A stretch of 64,000 bases of DNA from Marivirga tractuosa DSM 4126 (GTDB taxonomy: Bacteria; Bacteroidota; Bacteroidia; Cytophagales; Cyclobacteriaceae). Within the stretch, counting starts at the first letter, position 1. The number at the start of each line of letters is the position of its first letter. The notes beneath the pieces were generated by a model. That model saw nothing but the letters and a program-made list of their open reading frames with translations, ran no database searches and was not told the DNA's origin. Position numbers and translations under genes: made by a program. Location of the stretch: the NCBI RefSeq assembly GCF_000183425.1, contig NC_014759.1, positions 3,627,001 to 3,691,000 of the forward strand, in the 5' to 3' direction. This document shows positions 51,268-60,948 of the stretch, piece by piece.

Positions 51268-51600
51268 GAGTGAAGAATCAAGAACCTAGAGAATAGAGTC
51301 TAGAACCTAACCAAAAGTCATGTCAAGAATCAAGAGACTAGAATCGAGAATCAAGATAATAGATTTAGAGACCGAAGAAAATGAATTAACATTATATCTT
51401 GACACGGAATAGAACGAGTAGATAAATTAGCAATTTACTGGTATAAATTTAGGTTTGTAATTCCTGTGCCCCATGCTTGGTGGCACACCAACCATCTATA
51501 AAGAATTGAATACAAATATTTCAAAAAAAAAAAAGCCTTCGAAATTTCTTTCGAAGGCTTTAAGTCTTGAATCTTGAATCTTGACTCTAGATTCTCTTAT
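51268..51600. repeat. Degenerate AATCAAGA-type repeats in inverted orientation
   Basis: Directly after the amidohydrolase stop (51268-51370) the plus strand has repeated purine-rich words: AGAATCAAGA, TAGAGAATAGAGTCTAGAAC, AGAATCGAGAATCAAGA. Directly after the pruA stop, the same words occur on the opposite strand (51562-51600: CTTGAATCTTGAATCTTG, CTAGATTCTC on the plus strand). Each convergent gene is thus followed by the same kind of repeat in its own sense. The stretch between the two arms (51371-51522) has no gene. Confidence 0.6.
51523..51561 (-). terminator. Intrinsic terminator of pruA
   Basis: AAAGCCTTCGAAA (51532-51544) and TTTCGAAGGCTTT (51549-51561) form a perfect 13-bp stem with a TTTC loop. 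The 12-nt A-run at 51523-51534 is a T-run on the minus strand. Confidence 0.92.
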
Positions 51601-51603
51601 CTA

Positions 51604-53232
51604 TTATTCTCCCATAAAAGGATACTTGTAATCAGTAGGCGTTACGAATGTTTCTTTTACCATTCTAGCAGAGCACCAACGTAATAAGTTCAATTTAGAA
51701 CCTGCTTTGTCATTTGTACCTGATTTTCTAGCCCCTCCAAAAGGATTTTGATTTACAACAGCCCCTGTTGGTTTATCATTTACATAGAAGTTACCAGCAG
51801 CTTGGCTTAAGCGCTTGGTTGCTCTTTCAATGATGTAACGGTCGTTACTGAAAATAGCTCCTGTTAATGCGTAAGGTGAAGTTTCATCCACTAATGTTAA
51901 GGTCTCTTCAAAATTCTCAGCTTCATACACATATATTGTCACTACTGGGCCAAAGATTTCTTCTTGCATAGTCACAAACTGAGGATCTTTAGTTACAATA
52001 ACAGTTGGCTGAATGAAATAACCTTTAGAATCATCACATTCACCACCAGCAATTACTTCAGCAACATTACTTTCTTTTGCTTGATCAATATATCCTTTGA
52101 TTTTATCAAATGCTTTTTTATCAATTACAGCATTGAAGAAGTTTTCAAAATCTTCAGGGCCGCCCATTTTGATATCTTTAACATCAGCAACGAGGTTTTC
52201 TTTAACCTCATCCCAAATATTATCAGCAATATAAACTCTTGAAGCAGCTGAACATTTCTGTCCCTGAAATTCAAAAGCCCCTCTAGTTATAGCAGTAGCT
52301 ACTTGCTTAGGATCAGCTGTTTTATGTGCCACGATGAAATCTTTACCTCCAGTTTCACCTACGATTCTTGGATACGATTTATATTTCTCGATATTTTCCC
52401 CAATTAGTTTCCAAATATTTTGGAAAACGCCTGTACTTCCAGTGAAGTGAATACCAGCAAAATCAGGATGTTTGAAAATAATGTCTCCTGTAGTAGGACC
52501 ATCTACAAATATCAAATTGATTACACCATCCGGCACACCAGCTTCTTTGAAAATTTCCATGACTACATTCGCAGCATAGATTTGAGAATAAGCAGGTTTC
52601 CAAACAACAGTATTTCCCATAAGGGCAGCACTTGAAGGTAAGTTTCCTGCGATAGCTGTAAAGTTGAATGGCGTTAGAGCAAATACAAAACCTTCTAATG
52701 GTCTGTATTCCATTCTATTCCAAACTCCATCAGGAGAGAAGGGCTGCTCTTCATAGATTTCGGTCATGTATTTTACATTGAACCTTAAGAAATCGGCTAA
52801 CTCACAAGCTGAATCAATTTCAGCTTGAAAAGCATTTTTAGATTGCCCTAACATGGTAGCCGCATTAATTTTATCTCTATAAGGACCAGCAATCAAATCA
52901 GCAGCTTTCAAGAATACTGATGCTCTTTGTTGCCAATGCAGATCAGCCCACTCTTGCTTTGCAGCTAAAGCAGCTTTGATTGCTTGTTCAACATGACTAC
53001 CATCACCTTCGTGAAACTGTCCTAATTTATGTTGATGATCATGTGGAGGATTTAAAGGAAGCGTTTTTCCTGTTCTAACCTCTTCAGCACCAATATACAT
53101 CGGAACATCTACTTCTTGAGCTCTTAGCTCTTTAAGCTTCGCTTGCAATGAGGCTCTTTCTGGAGTTCCAGGTGCATAACTATTTACCGGTTCGTTTTTC
53201 GGAATAGGTACCTTATAAATTGCTGTTGGCAT
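51604..53232 (-). CDS. pruA: L-glutamate gamma-semialdehyde (P5C) dehydrogenase
   Basis: 542 residues, the length of group 1 P5C dehydrogenases. The motifs FALTPFNFTAIAGNLPSSAAL, VWKPAYSQIYAA, GIHFTGST, RIVGETGGKDF (Glu of the active site) and FEFQGQKCSAASR (catalytic Cys) are in order. It oxidises glutamate semialdehyde to glutamate with NAD in proline catabolism. There is no fused proline dehydrogenase and no putA homologue nearby. Confidence 0.95.
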   Translation of the reverse strand: MPTAIYKVPIPKNEPVNSYAPGTPERASLQAKLKELRAQEVDVPMYIGAEEVRTGKTLPLNPPHDHQHKLGQFHEGDGSHVEQAIKAALAAKQEWADLHWQQRASVFLKAADLIAGPYRDKINAATMLGQSKNAFQAEIDSACELADFLRFNVKYMTEIYEEQPFSPDGVWNRMEYRPLEGFVFALTPFNFTAIAGNLPSSAALMGNTVVWKPAYSQIYAANVVMEIFKEAGVPDGVINLIFVDGPTTGDIIFKHPDFAGIHFTGSTGVFQNIWKLIGENIEKYKSYPRIVGETGGKDFIVAHKTADPKQVATAITRGAFEFQGQKCSAASRVYIADNIWDEVKENLVADVKDIKMGGPEDFENFFNAVIDKKAFDKIKGYIDQAKESNVAEVIAGGECDDSKGYFIQPTVIVTKDPQFVTMQEEIFGPVVTIYVYEAENFEETLTLVDETSPYALTGAIFSNDRYIIERATKRLSQAAGNFYVNDKPTGAVVNQNPFGGARKSGTNDKAGSKLNLLRWCSARMVKETFVTPTDYKYPFMGE

Positions 53233-53443
53233 AATCTGTAATAATTTTACACTATGAAAAATAAAAATCTAAAATTAGGTAAATATTTCAGTTTGCCTTA
53301 CCAAAAGCAATGAAATTTTACCTTCTCTTCTTGCTTACGATTTTTAAAAATTTTGTTTGGAATGTGTATGTTTTTCTAACAACTCAATTAAAAAGTACAT
53401 AACTTTAAATCAATGAATTTGATTGACTTATGGGTATGAAAGC

Positions 53444-53480
53444 AAAAAAGGCAGCGGTTTTGATAACCGCTGCCTTTTTT
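53444..53480. terminator. Strong bidirectional terminator between pruA and the AsmA-like gene
   Basis: AAAAAAGGCAGCGGTT (53444-53459) and AACCGCTGCCTTTTTT (53465-53480) form a perfect 16-bp stem with a 5-nt loop. On the minus strand it ends the AsmA-like gene's transcript before pruA. Confidence 0.9.
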
Positions 53481-53498
53481 GCCAATTAGGAGTTTATA

Positions 53499-56141
53499 TT
53501 AATTTCCATCCCCAAAAATATCTTTCAATTTTCCCTTGGCTTTGTCTTTTAGTTTTTCTTTTTCCTCTTCTGCTTTCTTTTTAGCTTCTTCTTCCGCTTT
53601 TTTCTTCAATCTTTCAGCCTCGGCTTTTGCGCTATCTTTAGCCGCTTGTGTCTGCGCTTCGACTTCTGCTTTAAGCTTTTCTTTTTCTTCATCAATCCTA
53701 TCGCCAACTTGTTCTTTAACAGATGCTGCTGCTGAACTGCCGCCTTCAGTGCTGGTCTTCCCTAATTTAACTTTTGGATCGTCATAAGTTCCGGTTATAT
53801 TAAAATTAAGGTTTACCGAACTCCCTACTGCTTCTACCTTACTTCCTAATAAATTAGATATTGCAGAATTGGCAGCTTGACCCATGCTTCCGGTTGGTAC
53901 ATTTAGTTGCATATTATAAGCAATGTCTCCAGCTAAACCTGTGCTACCATCAACAGTGGCTTTATATTTCCCCATTTTTACATCAAAAGGTTTAACACTC
54001 AATCTGCCATCTTTAATTTCCGCCTGGACTTGCACATCATCGAGTATCACTTCATTTGTGTTGTCTAATTTTGAGAGCGAGGTGACACCATTGATCACTT
54101 TTGAATCTTTTACTGCCGCATCAGCAATCTTTATAAGTCCTCCACCAGAAATAGTGGCTAGGTCAGGCATCATTTCTTGTGTCAATAAACCTTGGATTTT
54201 GAAATCAGTACTGAATTTTCCTTGCATTTTTTCAGCAATTGGAACAAATTTCTGGACGGTCATTACATTTTTGAAAGTCTCAGGGATACTAAGCTTGGAT
54301 ATATCTAATTGGAAATCAAATTTAGGCTCGTATTCATCTTGACTATTGTACAAACCAGTCATTTTTATACTTCCTTCTAGCATATCTATCTTTAAAGGAT
54401 CAAGAGTTAAGATTCCGTCTTTCACTTTAATTTGCCCCACAGCATTTTTCATTTCAAAATTATCGTATTTGATAGTTTGAACAGTAGCGTCAAATGTAAA
54501 GTCTATATTTTTTGGAATTACCACTACTTCCATGGCAGTAGTGTCTTCAGTGGTTTCAGCAACATCTTCTTCCGAAACTCCCATCATTTCATTGATATCC
54601 AAAAGAGAAGAGCTTAGTTTCATATTACCTCTTATTACTGCACTATCATCTACGGCATAGGCTATATAATTACTCAAGCTCCCAGTTAAAGTGAAATCAC
54701 TTTTGCCATAATTTCCATTTAGCGTGGTAAGATTGATTGATTCTGGATTAAAATTCATGTCGGCATTGGAAATGCTGAAACCTGGTGCATCTTTTTCTGC
54801 ATAAGAGAAGTTTTGCATTTTAAGATTTCCTGTGGTTTGTAATTTTCCATAATCCTCTTTTTCTACATCTGCATATGAACCTTTTGAATTAATATTGGCA
54901 GTGATGATTCCACCCATTTTGAAATCCTCTGAAGGTTCTATTTTAGATATGATATCCAAATTTAGGCCTCCTTGGACGCTTAAATTCCAAATAGGAGAAT
55001 CAAAATTATTTACTACGGCCTGAGCAGTAAATCGGTCCTGATCAATTGTTAACCCAAAATTTTTCAATTCCAAAAGACCGTCTTTTAAATCACCTGATTC
55101 AGATTTTGCATGCATCTCCAAGCCTATTTTTTCGATCGGAAGCGGTACATCTGGAGCCTTTACAAACCCATCTCTAACGACTAGGTCTACAGCAAAGCCC
55201 GGCATTTTTGTATCGCTATAAATCCCCTTTATATATCCAGAGAAGTCAAATTCTCCGCTAGTTTCTAAATCATCAAACCCATCAGCATACATACCGGGCA
55301 CCAAAGAAAGGACATTCTTAAATTCTGTATCAGTGGTAGCAAAATTGATGTCCATGTCATAATCATCTGTTGGCATGGCAAAATAGCCGTCAAAATTAAG
55401 ATGAAAATCATTTAAAGTTGCTTTAGCATCCTTAAAAGTGAATTTCATATTATCCATATCCATCCCTAAAAATAAATCCGCTTTTAAGGTTTTGTGGGCC
55501 ACATAAACATCGCCATCATAAGCGAAAGAGAAATCTTCAGCTGTAGTTTTGGTTTGCATATCGAAAACAGAAAGCGTGAAGTCCCCATTTCCTGTATGAT
55601 CTACGCCCAAAAGGGAAATAGCCATGTCGTACATTTGATCATAATAGTTGATTCTACCGTTCTTAATTTCCCAGTGGTCGATCCCAAATTTGAATTCATC
55701 TTCTGAGCTTGTGTCTTCCACTGGTTCTTGCTCATCGGAAGGATAAGTAATGTCATAATTAGCTGAACCGTCTTTCAAAACCAAGATATTGATTAATGGC
55801 TCATCTAGCATTATTCCTTTTATGTTTAAAGGCTCACCTTTGAGAATGGCAACAATGTCCATTTCCACAGAAAAATCTTTAGCTGCAAACAATGTGTCTC
55901 CTTCAAAGGTCTCTTTTCCAGTTATAGAAAAATCACGCACCCCTAAAGTCAAATTAGGGAAGTTTGATAATAGCGAAATGCTGATTTTGGCTGGTTCAAA
56001 GTTTACTTTGGCATTGATAGATTTATCGATTTCTGTCTGCACCGTAGAGACTATTCTATCTTTAAAGAGAACCGGGACCAGAATAATGGTCAAAACAAAA
56101 AGTGCGATAATACTGCCTAGTACGATTAATAGCTTTTTCAT
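53499..56141 (-). CDS. AsmA-family protein with charged C-terminal coiled coil
   Basis: 880 residues. One N-terminal membrane helix (LLIVLGSIIALFVLTIILVPVLF), then the AsmA N-domain (KAKVNFEP-like pattern: INAKVNFEPAKISISLLSNFPNLTLGVRDFSI) and repeated beta-strand segments typical of the beta-taco lipid-transport fold, with a conserved AsmA_2 part (IDMLEGSIKMTGLYNSQ). The last 80 residues are almost entirely K, E and A (for example LKKKAEEEAKKKAEEEKEK), probably a coiled coil in the periplasm. The family is linked to phospholipid transport to the outer membrane. Single gene. Confidence 0.88.
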   Translation of the reverse strand: MKKLLIVLGSIIALFVLTIILVPVLFKDRIVSTVQTEIDKSINAKVNFEPAKISISLLSNFPNLTLGVRDFSITGKETFEGDTLFAAKDFSVEMDIVAILKGEPLNIKGIMLDEPLINILVLKDGSANYDITYPSDEQEPVEDTSSEDEFKFGIDHWEIKNGRINYYDQMYDMAISLLGVDHTGNGDFTLSVFDMQTKTTAEDFSFAYDGDVYVAHKTLKADLFLGMDMDNMKFTFKDAKATLNDFHLNFDGYFAMPTDDYDMDINFATTDTEFKNVLSLVPGMYADGFDDLETSGEFDFSGYIKGIYSDTKMPGFAVDLVVRDGFVKAPDVPLPIEKIGLEMHAKSESGDLKDGLLELKNFGLTIDQDRFTAQAVVNNFDSPIWNLSVQGGLNLDIISKIEPSEDFKMGGIITANINSKGSYADVEKEDYGKLQTTGNLKMQNFSYAEKDAPGFSISNADMNFNPESINLTTLNGNYGKSDFTLTGSLSNYIAYAVDDSAVIRGNMKLSSSLLDINEMMGVSEEDVAETTEDTTAMEVVVIPKNIDFTFDATVQTIKYDNFEMKNAVGQIKVKDGILTLDPLKIDMLEGSIKMTGLYNSQDEYEPKFDFQLDISKLSIPETFKNVMTVQKFVPIAEKMQGKFSTDFKIQGLLTQEMMPDLATISGGGLIKIADAAVKDSKVINGVTSLSKLDNTNEVILDDVQVQAEIKDGRLSVKPFDVKMGKYKATVDGSTGLAGDIAYNMQLNVPTGSMGQAANSAISNLLGSKVEAVGSSVNLNFNITGTYDDPKVKLGKTSTEGGSSAAASVKEQVGDRIDEEKEKLKAEVEAQTQAAKDSAKAEAERLKKKAEEEAKKKAEEEKEKLKDKAKGKLKDIFGDGN

Positions 56142-56321
56142 AATTTAATCTTGATTTTATGCTAAGGTAAATTTATAAATATTTAACGATTGCTAAAGGA
56201 TATAGTCTACATATCAAATTATTATTATTTATTTACTGCCAATAATCTTTTCTTAATACAATGAAGGGACGAGTTTAATCAACAATTGCTTGAGGATTGA
56301 GTTGATATCCAAAATGATTTT

Positions 56322-57857
56322 ATGAAAAAGACGTTAAGATTAATATTGGGCGATCAGTTAAACTATAGACACTCGTGGTTTAATGAAGCGAGCGATGATG
56401 TGTTCTATATGATGATGGAAATGCGTCAAGAAACGGATTATGTCAGTCATCATATTCAAAAAGTGGTTGGCTTTTTTTCAGCTATGAGGGCTTTTAAAGA
56501 CGACCTGGAAGAAAAAGGACATAATTTTTTTTATCTGAAAATAAATGATTCAGATAATGAGCAATCCTTAACAACAAATATCAAAAAACTCATCGAACAA
56601 AATGAAATTGAGCATTTTGAATACCTACTTCCCGATGAATATCGGTTGGATCAGCAGTTAAAAAATTTATGTGAAGAGATTTCTATTTCTACCAATTCTG
56701 TCGAAACCGAACATTTTTTAACTGAGAGAGATGATATTGCTGATTTTTTCAAAGGGAAGAAGCAGTTCTTAATGGAGAATTTTTATCGTAAAATGAGAAA
56801 AGATCATGATATCTTGATGGAGGGTACTGAACCCGTAGGAGGGAAGTGGAATTTTGATCATGACAATCGAAATAAATATAAAGGCGAAGTCCCAATTCCA
56901 CCTGCATACAGCTATAAAAATGATGTAAAAGCGGTTATTTCAGATATTGAGAAAGCAGGAATTAAAACAATAGGGACTGTTGATGCCGAAAATTTTCACT
57001 GGCCCATCGATAGAAAACAAGCTTTACAATTTGCACGATACTTCTGCCGAGAGCTTCTTCCGTATTTTGGTACTTATCAAGATGCCATGCATAGCGAAGA
57101 ACAGTTTTTGTTTCATTCCAGAATTTCATTTGCGCTTAATTCAAAATTAATCAGTCCTAAGGAGTTGGTAGATAAAATCATTGAGGCATGGGAAGAGAAT
57201 CAAGACAAAATTAAGATTGCTCAAGTTGAAGGCTACATCAGGCAAGTGATTGGTTGGAGGGAATATATGCGTGGAATTTATTGGGCAAAAATGCCGGGTT
57301 ATGCCGAAATGAATTTTTTCGAACATGATCGGAAACTACCTGATTTTTATTGGACAGGTAAAACCAAAATGAAGTGTATGGAGAAATCCATTAAGCAATC
57401 TTTAACAGAAGCTTATGCTCATCATATCCAACGATTGATGGTGACAGGTAATTTTGCTTTATTAAATATGACCGATCCAGATGAGGTGGATCAATGGTAT
57501 TTGGGAATTTATATAGATGCGATTGAATGGGTAGAAATTACCAATACCAGAGGAATGAGCCAGTTTGCAGATGGGGGAATCGTTGGTTCCAAGCCTTATC
57601 TTTCAAGTGCTAATTATATGCATAAAATGAGTAATTATTGTTCGAATTGCTATTATGATCATAAAAAGAAAGTTGGGGAAAAAGCCTGCCCTTTTAATAG
57701 CCTTTACTGGAATTTTTATAACACTCACCGTGATAAGTTGGCGAAAAACCAACGCATTGCTATGATGTACAGAACATGGGACAAGAAATCTGATCAAGAT
57801 AAAGAAGAGCTTTTGAAACAGGCAGATTATTATTTAGAGCATGTTAATGAGCTATAA
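56322..57857 (+). CDS. phrB: FeS-type cryptochrome/photolyase (PhrB-like, 6-4 photolyase class)
   Basis: 511 residues. It begins LRLILGDQLNYRHSWF, the start of the photolyase-related (FeS-BCP) group. Central GWREYMRGIYWAKMP and the FAD-region QRLMVTGNFALLNMTDPDEV lead to a C-terminal Cys set, CSNCYYDHKKKVGEKACPF plus an earlier Cys in KMKCMEK, consistent with the four ligands of a [4Fe-4S] cluster. The family repairs (6-4) photoproducts using blue light and binds FAD and a lumazine antenna. Single gene without visible promoter consensus. Confidence 0.93.
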   Translation: MKKTLRLILGDQLNYRHSWFNEASDDVFYMMMEMRQETDYVSHHIQKVVGFFSAMRAFKDDLEEKGHNFFYLKINDSDNEQSLTTNIKKLIEQNEIEHFEYLLPDEYRLDQQLKNLCEEISISTNSVETEHFLTERDDIADFFKGKKQFLMENFYRKMRKDHDILMEGTEPVGGKWNFDHDNRNKYKGEVPIPPAYSYKNDVKAVISDIEKAGIKTIGTVDAENFHWPIDRKQALQFARYFCRELLPYFGTYQDAMHSEEQFLFHSRISFALNSKLISPKELVDKIIEAWEENQDKIKIAQVEGYIRQVIGWREYMRGIYWAKMPGYAEMNFFEHDRKLPDFYWTGKTKMKCMEKSIKQSLTEAYAHHIQRLMVTGNFALLNMTDPDEVDQWYLGIYIDAIEWVEITNTRGMSQFADGGIVGSKPYLSSANYMHKMSNYCSNCYYDHKKKVGEKACPFNSLYWNFYNTHRDKLAKNQRIAMMYRTWDKKSDQDKEELLKQADYYLEHVNEL

Positions 57858-58000
57858 GGATTTATTTTTATGTAATTATCTGTAATTCAATAAAGTAAAT
57901 AACATTTTAGTAGATTTTATATTACCTATTTATTATATTTATTAATAAATTGTTAACTTAGTGTAATGTTAATTCGTTATATGTTAACATTTAGGTAACA

Positions 58001-58777
58001 TTGAAATCAATTTTATTACCATATCGCAGTTATTTCAGAACAGTCCTTTGCGGATTGTTCATGATAATAGTGGGGCTTAATAATCCGTTAAGTGCTCAAA
58101 GTTTCAATCCAAAAAATGAAGAATTATTAAATGATATTGCATTTATAGCATCGATCGATCAGTTTGAAAATCATACTTCTTGGAACAGATTGGTCAAAAA
58201 ATTGGAAAGAAAATCTGATGCAGATGCCGAATATTTTTTACAATATCTTTTTTATAAAACGCATCAAAAACTTTTAAAGGAATATAATAAAGGCACTACT
58301 TTCAGTAATTTATTACAAAGTGGAAGTTATGATTGTGTTTCTGCGAGTATTACCTATTCGATTTTGTTAAAATATTTTAATGTTGATCATAGAATAATTG
58401 AAACTGATTATCATGTTTTCATCATTGCTGAAATCGATGAAAAAGAATACATCTTAGAAACTACTGATCCAAGAAATGGATGGATTTCTGATGCAATAGA
58501 GATTCAGGAATTTAAGGATGATTTTCTTCCAGATAGTAGCAATACTGCACTGAAGCAAAATGAAGCCATCGGAGCTTTAGCCTATGGTCAGCCAAATTCT
58601 AAAACCATCTACAAAGAAATAAGCCTAAGACAATTAAGCGCATTGCAATTTTTCAATCAAGGCCTCATTGCAATACACAATCAAGATTACAAACTAGCTA
58701 CAAGAAGGTTACAGCAAGCGTTAAATCTCTACAATTCTGAGCGGATCAATACTGTATTTAAAATTGTAGCTCCCTAA
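58001..58777 (+). CDS. Exported transglutaminase-like cysteine-protease-fold protein
   Basis: 258 residues from a TTG start. The first ATG (58061) would cut the signal peptide (TVLCGLFMIIVGLNNPLSAQ) in half, so TTG is preferred. A candidate Cys-His-Asp triad is in GSYDCVSASITYSILLKYF, TDYHVFIIAE and ILETTDPRNGW, the transglutaminase/NlpC-like order. The C-terminus has a TPR-like helix pair (ALQFFNQGLIAIHNQDYKLATRRLQQALNLY). Periplasmic. Substrate and partners unknown. Confidence 0.75.
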   Translation: MKSILLPYRSYFRTVLCGLFMIIVGLNNPLSAQSFNPKNEELLNDIAFIASIDQFENHTSWNRLVKKLERKSDADAEYFLQYLFYKTHQKLLKEYNKGTTFSNLLQSGSYDCVSASITYSILLKYFNVDHRIIETDYHVFIIAEIDEKEYILETTDPRNGWISDAIEIQEFKDDFLPDSSNTALKQNEAIGALAYGQPNSKTIYKEISLRQLSALQFFNQGLIAIHNQDYKLATRRLQQALNLYNSERINTVFKIVAP

Positions 58778-58926
58778 GATTTGTGTTTCATAGATTTATA
58801 AATAAACTACCATCCTCATTGCACACTATCAAGTCCCCGAGCTTATAGATATTATCCCTTCATTATTTTTTACATATTAATTATCAAAACTTAATCTTAA
58901 ATTAAAGTCTTTGTGAATTAATGCAA

Positions 58927-58934
58927 TAAATTTG
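58927..58934 (+). promoter_or_regulatory. -7 promoter element of the PhoD-like gene
   Basis: TAAATTTG matches TAnnTTTG and lies 26 bp before the ATG at 58961. No -33 element is seen at 19-21 bp. Confidence 0.5.
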
Positions 58935-58960
58935 CGGTATCATCTCAAATCATACAGAAA

Positions 58961-59980
58961 ATGTCAAAATTTATTTTAGTACTTTCAGTCACTCTTTTCA
59001 CATTATCTTCCCTTTTTGCTCAAGACCAAACCTTTGAATTTGATTCAAATGAAACATTGACTTTGGCTTTTGGATCATGTAATCGTCAAAACTTAGAACA
59101 GCCATTGTGGCAACCTATCATGAATCATAATCCAGATTTATTCATGTTTTTGGGAGATAATATTTATGGGGATACGGATGATATGAAGCTTTTGGAGGAA
59201 AAGTATGAAGTACAAAAGAATCAAGCTGACTATAAAGCATTGACAGAGCAAATGCCTGTAGTAGGCGTTTGGGATGATCATGATTATGGTAAAAATGACG
59301 CGGGCCAGGAGTATCCTTATAAAGAAGAAAGTCAGCAATTGTTCTTAGATTTCTTTGGAGTAGCGCAGGAAGATCCTAGGAGACAAAGGGAAGGAGTGTA
59401 TTCTTCTTATGATTTGAAGTGGAAATCGCATACCGTAAAGGTGATATTATTAGATGCCCGATATCATAGAGGTGAGTTGGAACGAGTCAATAGAGTGTAT
59501 CAAAAGAATAAAACGGGAAGTATTTTGGGTGAGAAACAATGGTCATGGTTAGAAAATGAACTATCAGATGAAGAGGTGTCTTTATACATTATTGCATGTG
59601 GAATTCAGTTTATTCCCGAAGATCATGATTATGAAAAATGGGCTAACTTTCCGCAAGAAAGACAGAAGTTATTTGATTTGATTCAGGCAAAGCAACCACG
59701 TGGAGCAATACTTTTAAGCGGAGATCGGCATATAGCTGAGATTTCGAGTTTACAAGTGGAGGAGTTGGATTATCCTTTGCTCGAAGTTACTTCTAGTGGT
59801 TTGACCCACGTGTGGGAAAATGCCCCACAAGAGCCTAATCAGCACCGAATTGGAAAGCTGGTCAATAAGCTTAATTATGGTTTACTTAAAATAGAGGAAT
59901 CTGATAATGGCTTAAGAGTGACCTCTGAAATTAGAGGAAAAGATCAGGAATTGTTGCAGGTTTTTGGTATGGTGTATTGA
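58961..59980 (+). CDS. PhoD-like metallophosphatase, exported
   Basis: 339 residues. Signal peptide (FILVLSVTLFTLSSLFAQ). PhoD motifs: FGSCNRQN, FLGDNIYGD, VWDDHDYGKNDAG, LLDARYHRG and LSGDRHIAEI. Members of this clade are alkaline phosphatases or phosphodiesterases with Fe/Ca centres. Shorter than classical PhoD (about 550 residues) and without its N-terminal domain, like the short tartrate-resistant type. The stop is three bases from the convergent barrel-protein gene. Confidence 0.9.
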   Translation: MSKFILVLSVTLFTLSSLFAQDQTFEFDSNETLTLAFGSCNRQNLEQPLWQPIMNHNPDLFMFLGDNIYGDTDDMKLLEEKYEVQKNQADYKALTEQMPVVGVWDDHDYGKNDAGQEYPYKEESQQLFLDFFGVAQEDPRRQREGVYSSYDLKWKSHTVKVILLDARYHRGELERVNRVYQKNKTGSILGEKQWSWLENELSDEEVSLYIIACGIQFIPEDHDYEKWANFPQERQKLFDLIQAKQPRGAILLSGDRHIAEISSLQVEELDYPLLEVTSSGLTHVWENAPQEPNQHRIGKLVNKLNYGLLKIEESDNGLRVTSEIRGKDQELLQVFGMVY

Positions 59981-59983
59981 TTG

Positions 59984-60781
59984 CTAGATGTTAATACTAA
60001 AGCTGAATGTCACATTGTGATATAGTTTATCAATAGGAACCACTGGATTGGGATCATGCATGTTTTGATACAGTAAGGTTAGGCCTAAATATCGGGTCAA
60101 TTTATAGGTTAGCCTTGAGCTACTACCACCTCTTGGATTATCGAAGAGATTTTCAATGTCATCTTGGTAATAGACACTTAAATCTAATAAGAACTTATCT
60201 GCTATTCTTTGTTTATAGCTAATATAGCTTCCCAACCTAACTAATTCAGTGGTAATCGGTGTTGCTGGATTAGGGATGTTTTCAGAATCTGGGACACCAC
60301 GATAGTCCCATTGTTCATATTCATAGAATGGTCCAATTCCTGCAAAAATTCCTGTATTCTTTTTATAGATCACCCGCCATCTGAAATTTGCTCCTACAGC
60401 ATATTTCCTATCTAATCCTCTCACTTCATTCCAGTGTGCTTGAAAATAGGGTTCTAAAGCAAAGGGAAGTGTATCTTGAATTCTTCTGTATTCAATGAAG
60501 AAATAGCCACCACTTTCGAATGTTTCATCACCAAATCGAGATAGTTCTACTTTATTAGCTACTGTAACAGCATTACGATTGAATAGGACTGAAAAATCGG
60601 CTGTATTTTCAAATTTTATCAAGTCTTCCTTGAGATTTTGGTATTGAAAACTAGGGACAATATTCCCTTTTACATGCTTTGTAGTATCTAAAATCACTGC
60701 AAAGTTTTCGTAGTGCAGAATTTGGCCAAATGAAGAAAAAGAAAAGATCAGGAAGATGAGCGAAAAAGATATTCTGTTCAT
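59984..60781 (-). CDS. Outer-membrane beta-barrel protein of DUF481/DUF2490 type
   Basis: 265 residues. Signal peptide (ISFSLIFLIFSFSSFGQ), then the alternating beta pattern of a barrel (SRFGDETFESGGYFFIEYRRI; YAVGANFRWRVIYKKNTGIFAGIGPFYEYE; LGSYISYKQRIADKFLLDLSVYYQ; C-terminus LYHNVTFSFSINI). I cannot decide between the DUF481 and DUF2490 families. Function unknown. Confidence 0.7.
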   Translation of the reverse strand: MNRISFSLIFLIFSFSSFGQILHYENFAVILDTTKHVKGNIVPSFQYQNLKEDLIKFENTADFSVLFNRNAVTVANKVELSRFGDETFESGGYFFIEYRRIQDTLPFALEPYFQAHWNEVRGLDRKYAVGANFRWRVIYKKNTGIFAGIGPFYEYEQWDYRGVPDSENIPNPATPITTELVRLGSYISYKQRIADKFLLDLSVYYQDDIENLFDNPRGGSSSRLTYKLTRYLGLTLLYQNMHDPNPVVPIDKLYHNVTFSFSINI

Positions 60782-60948
60782 AAGGTTCCTTTTATTGATA
60801 TATTGTAATATACAAAAGATTCTAGTAAAGTTGGATCACATGTATTGCTGATTATCTGTTTCTGTTTCGTTGTATTTGGATTAGCTCATTGACAAGCCTA
60901 TTGAACTTTGACAATAGAAATTCAAGCTTTTTCTAAAATTTGTGGGTG

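Noticed and set aside
53536..53787. Plus-strand frame opposite the AsmA tail
   Set aside because: A shadow of the repetitive Lys/Glu/Ala codons on the other strand, with Ser/Phe/Leu-rich low-complexity translation.
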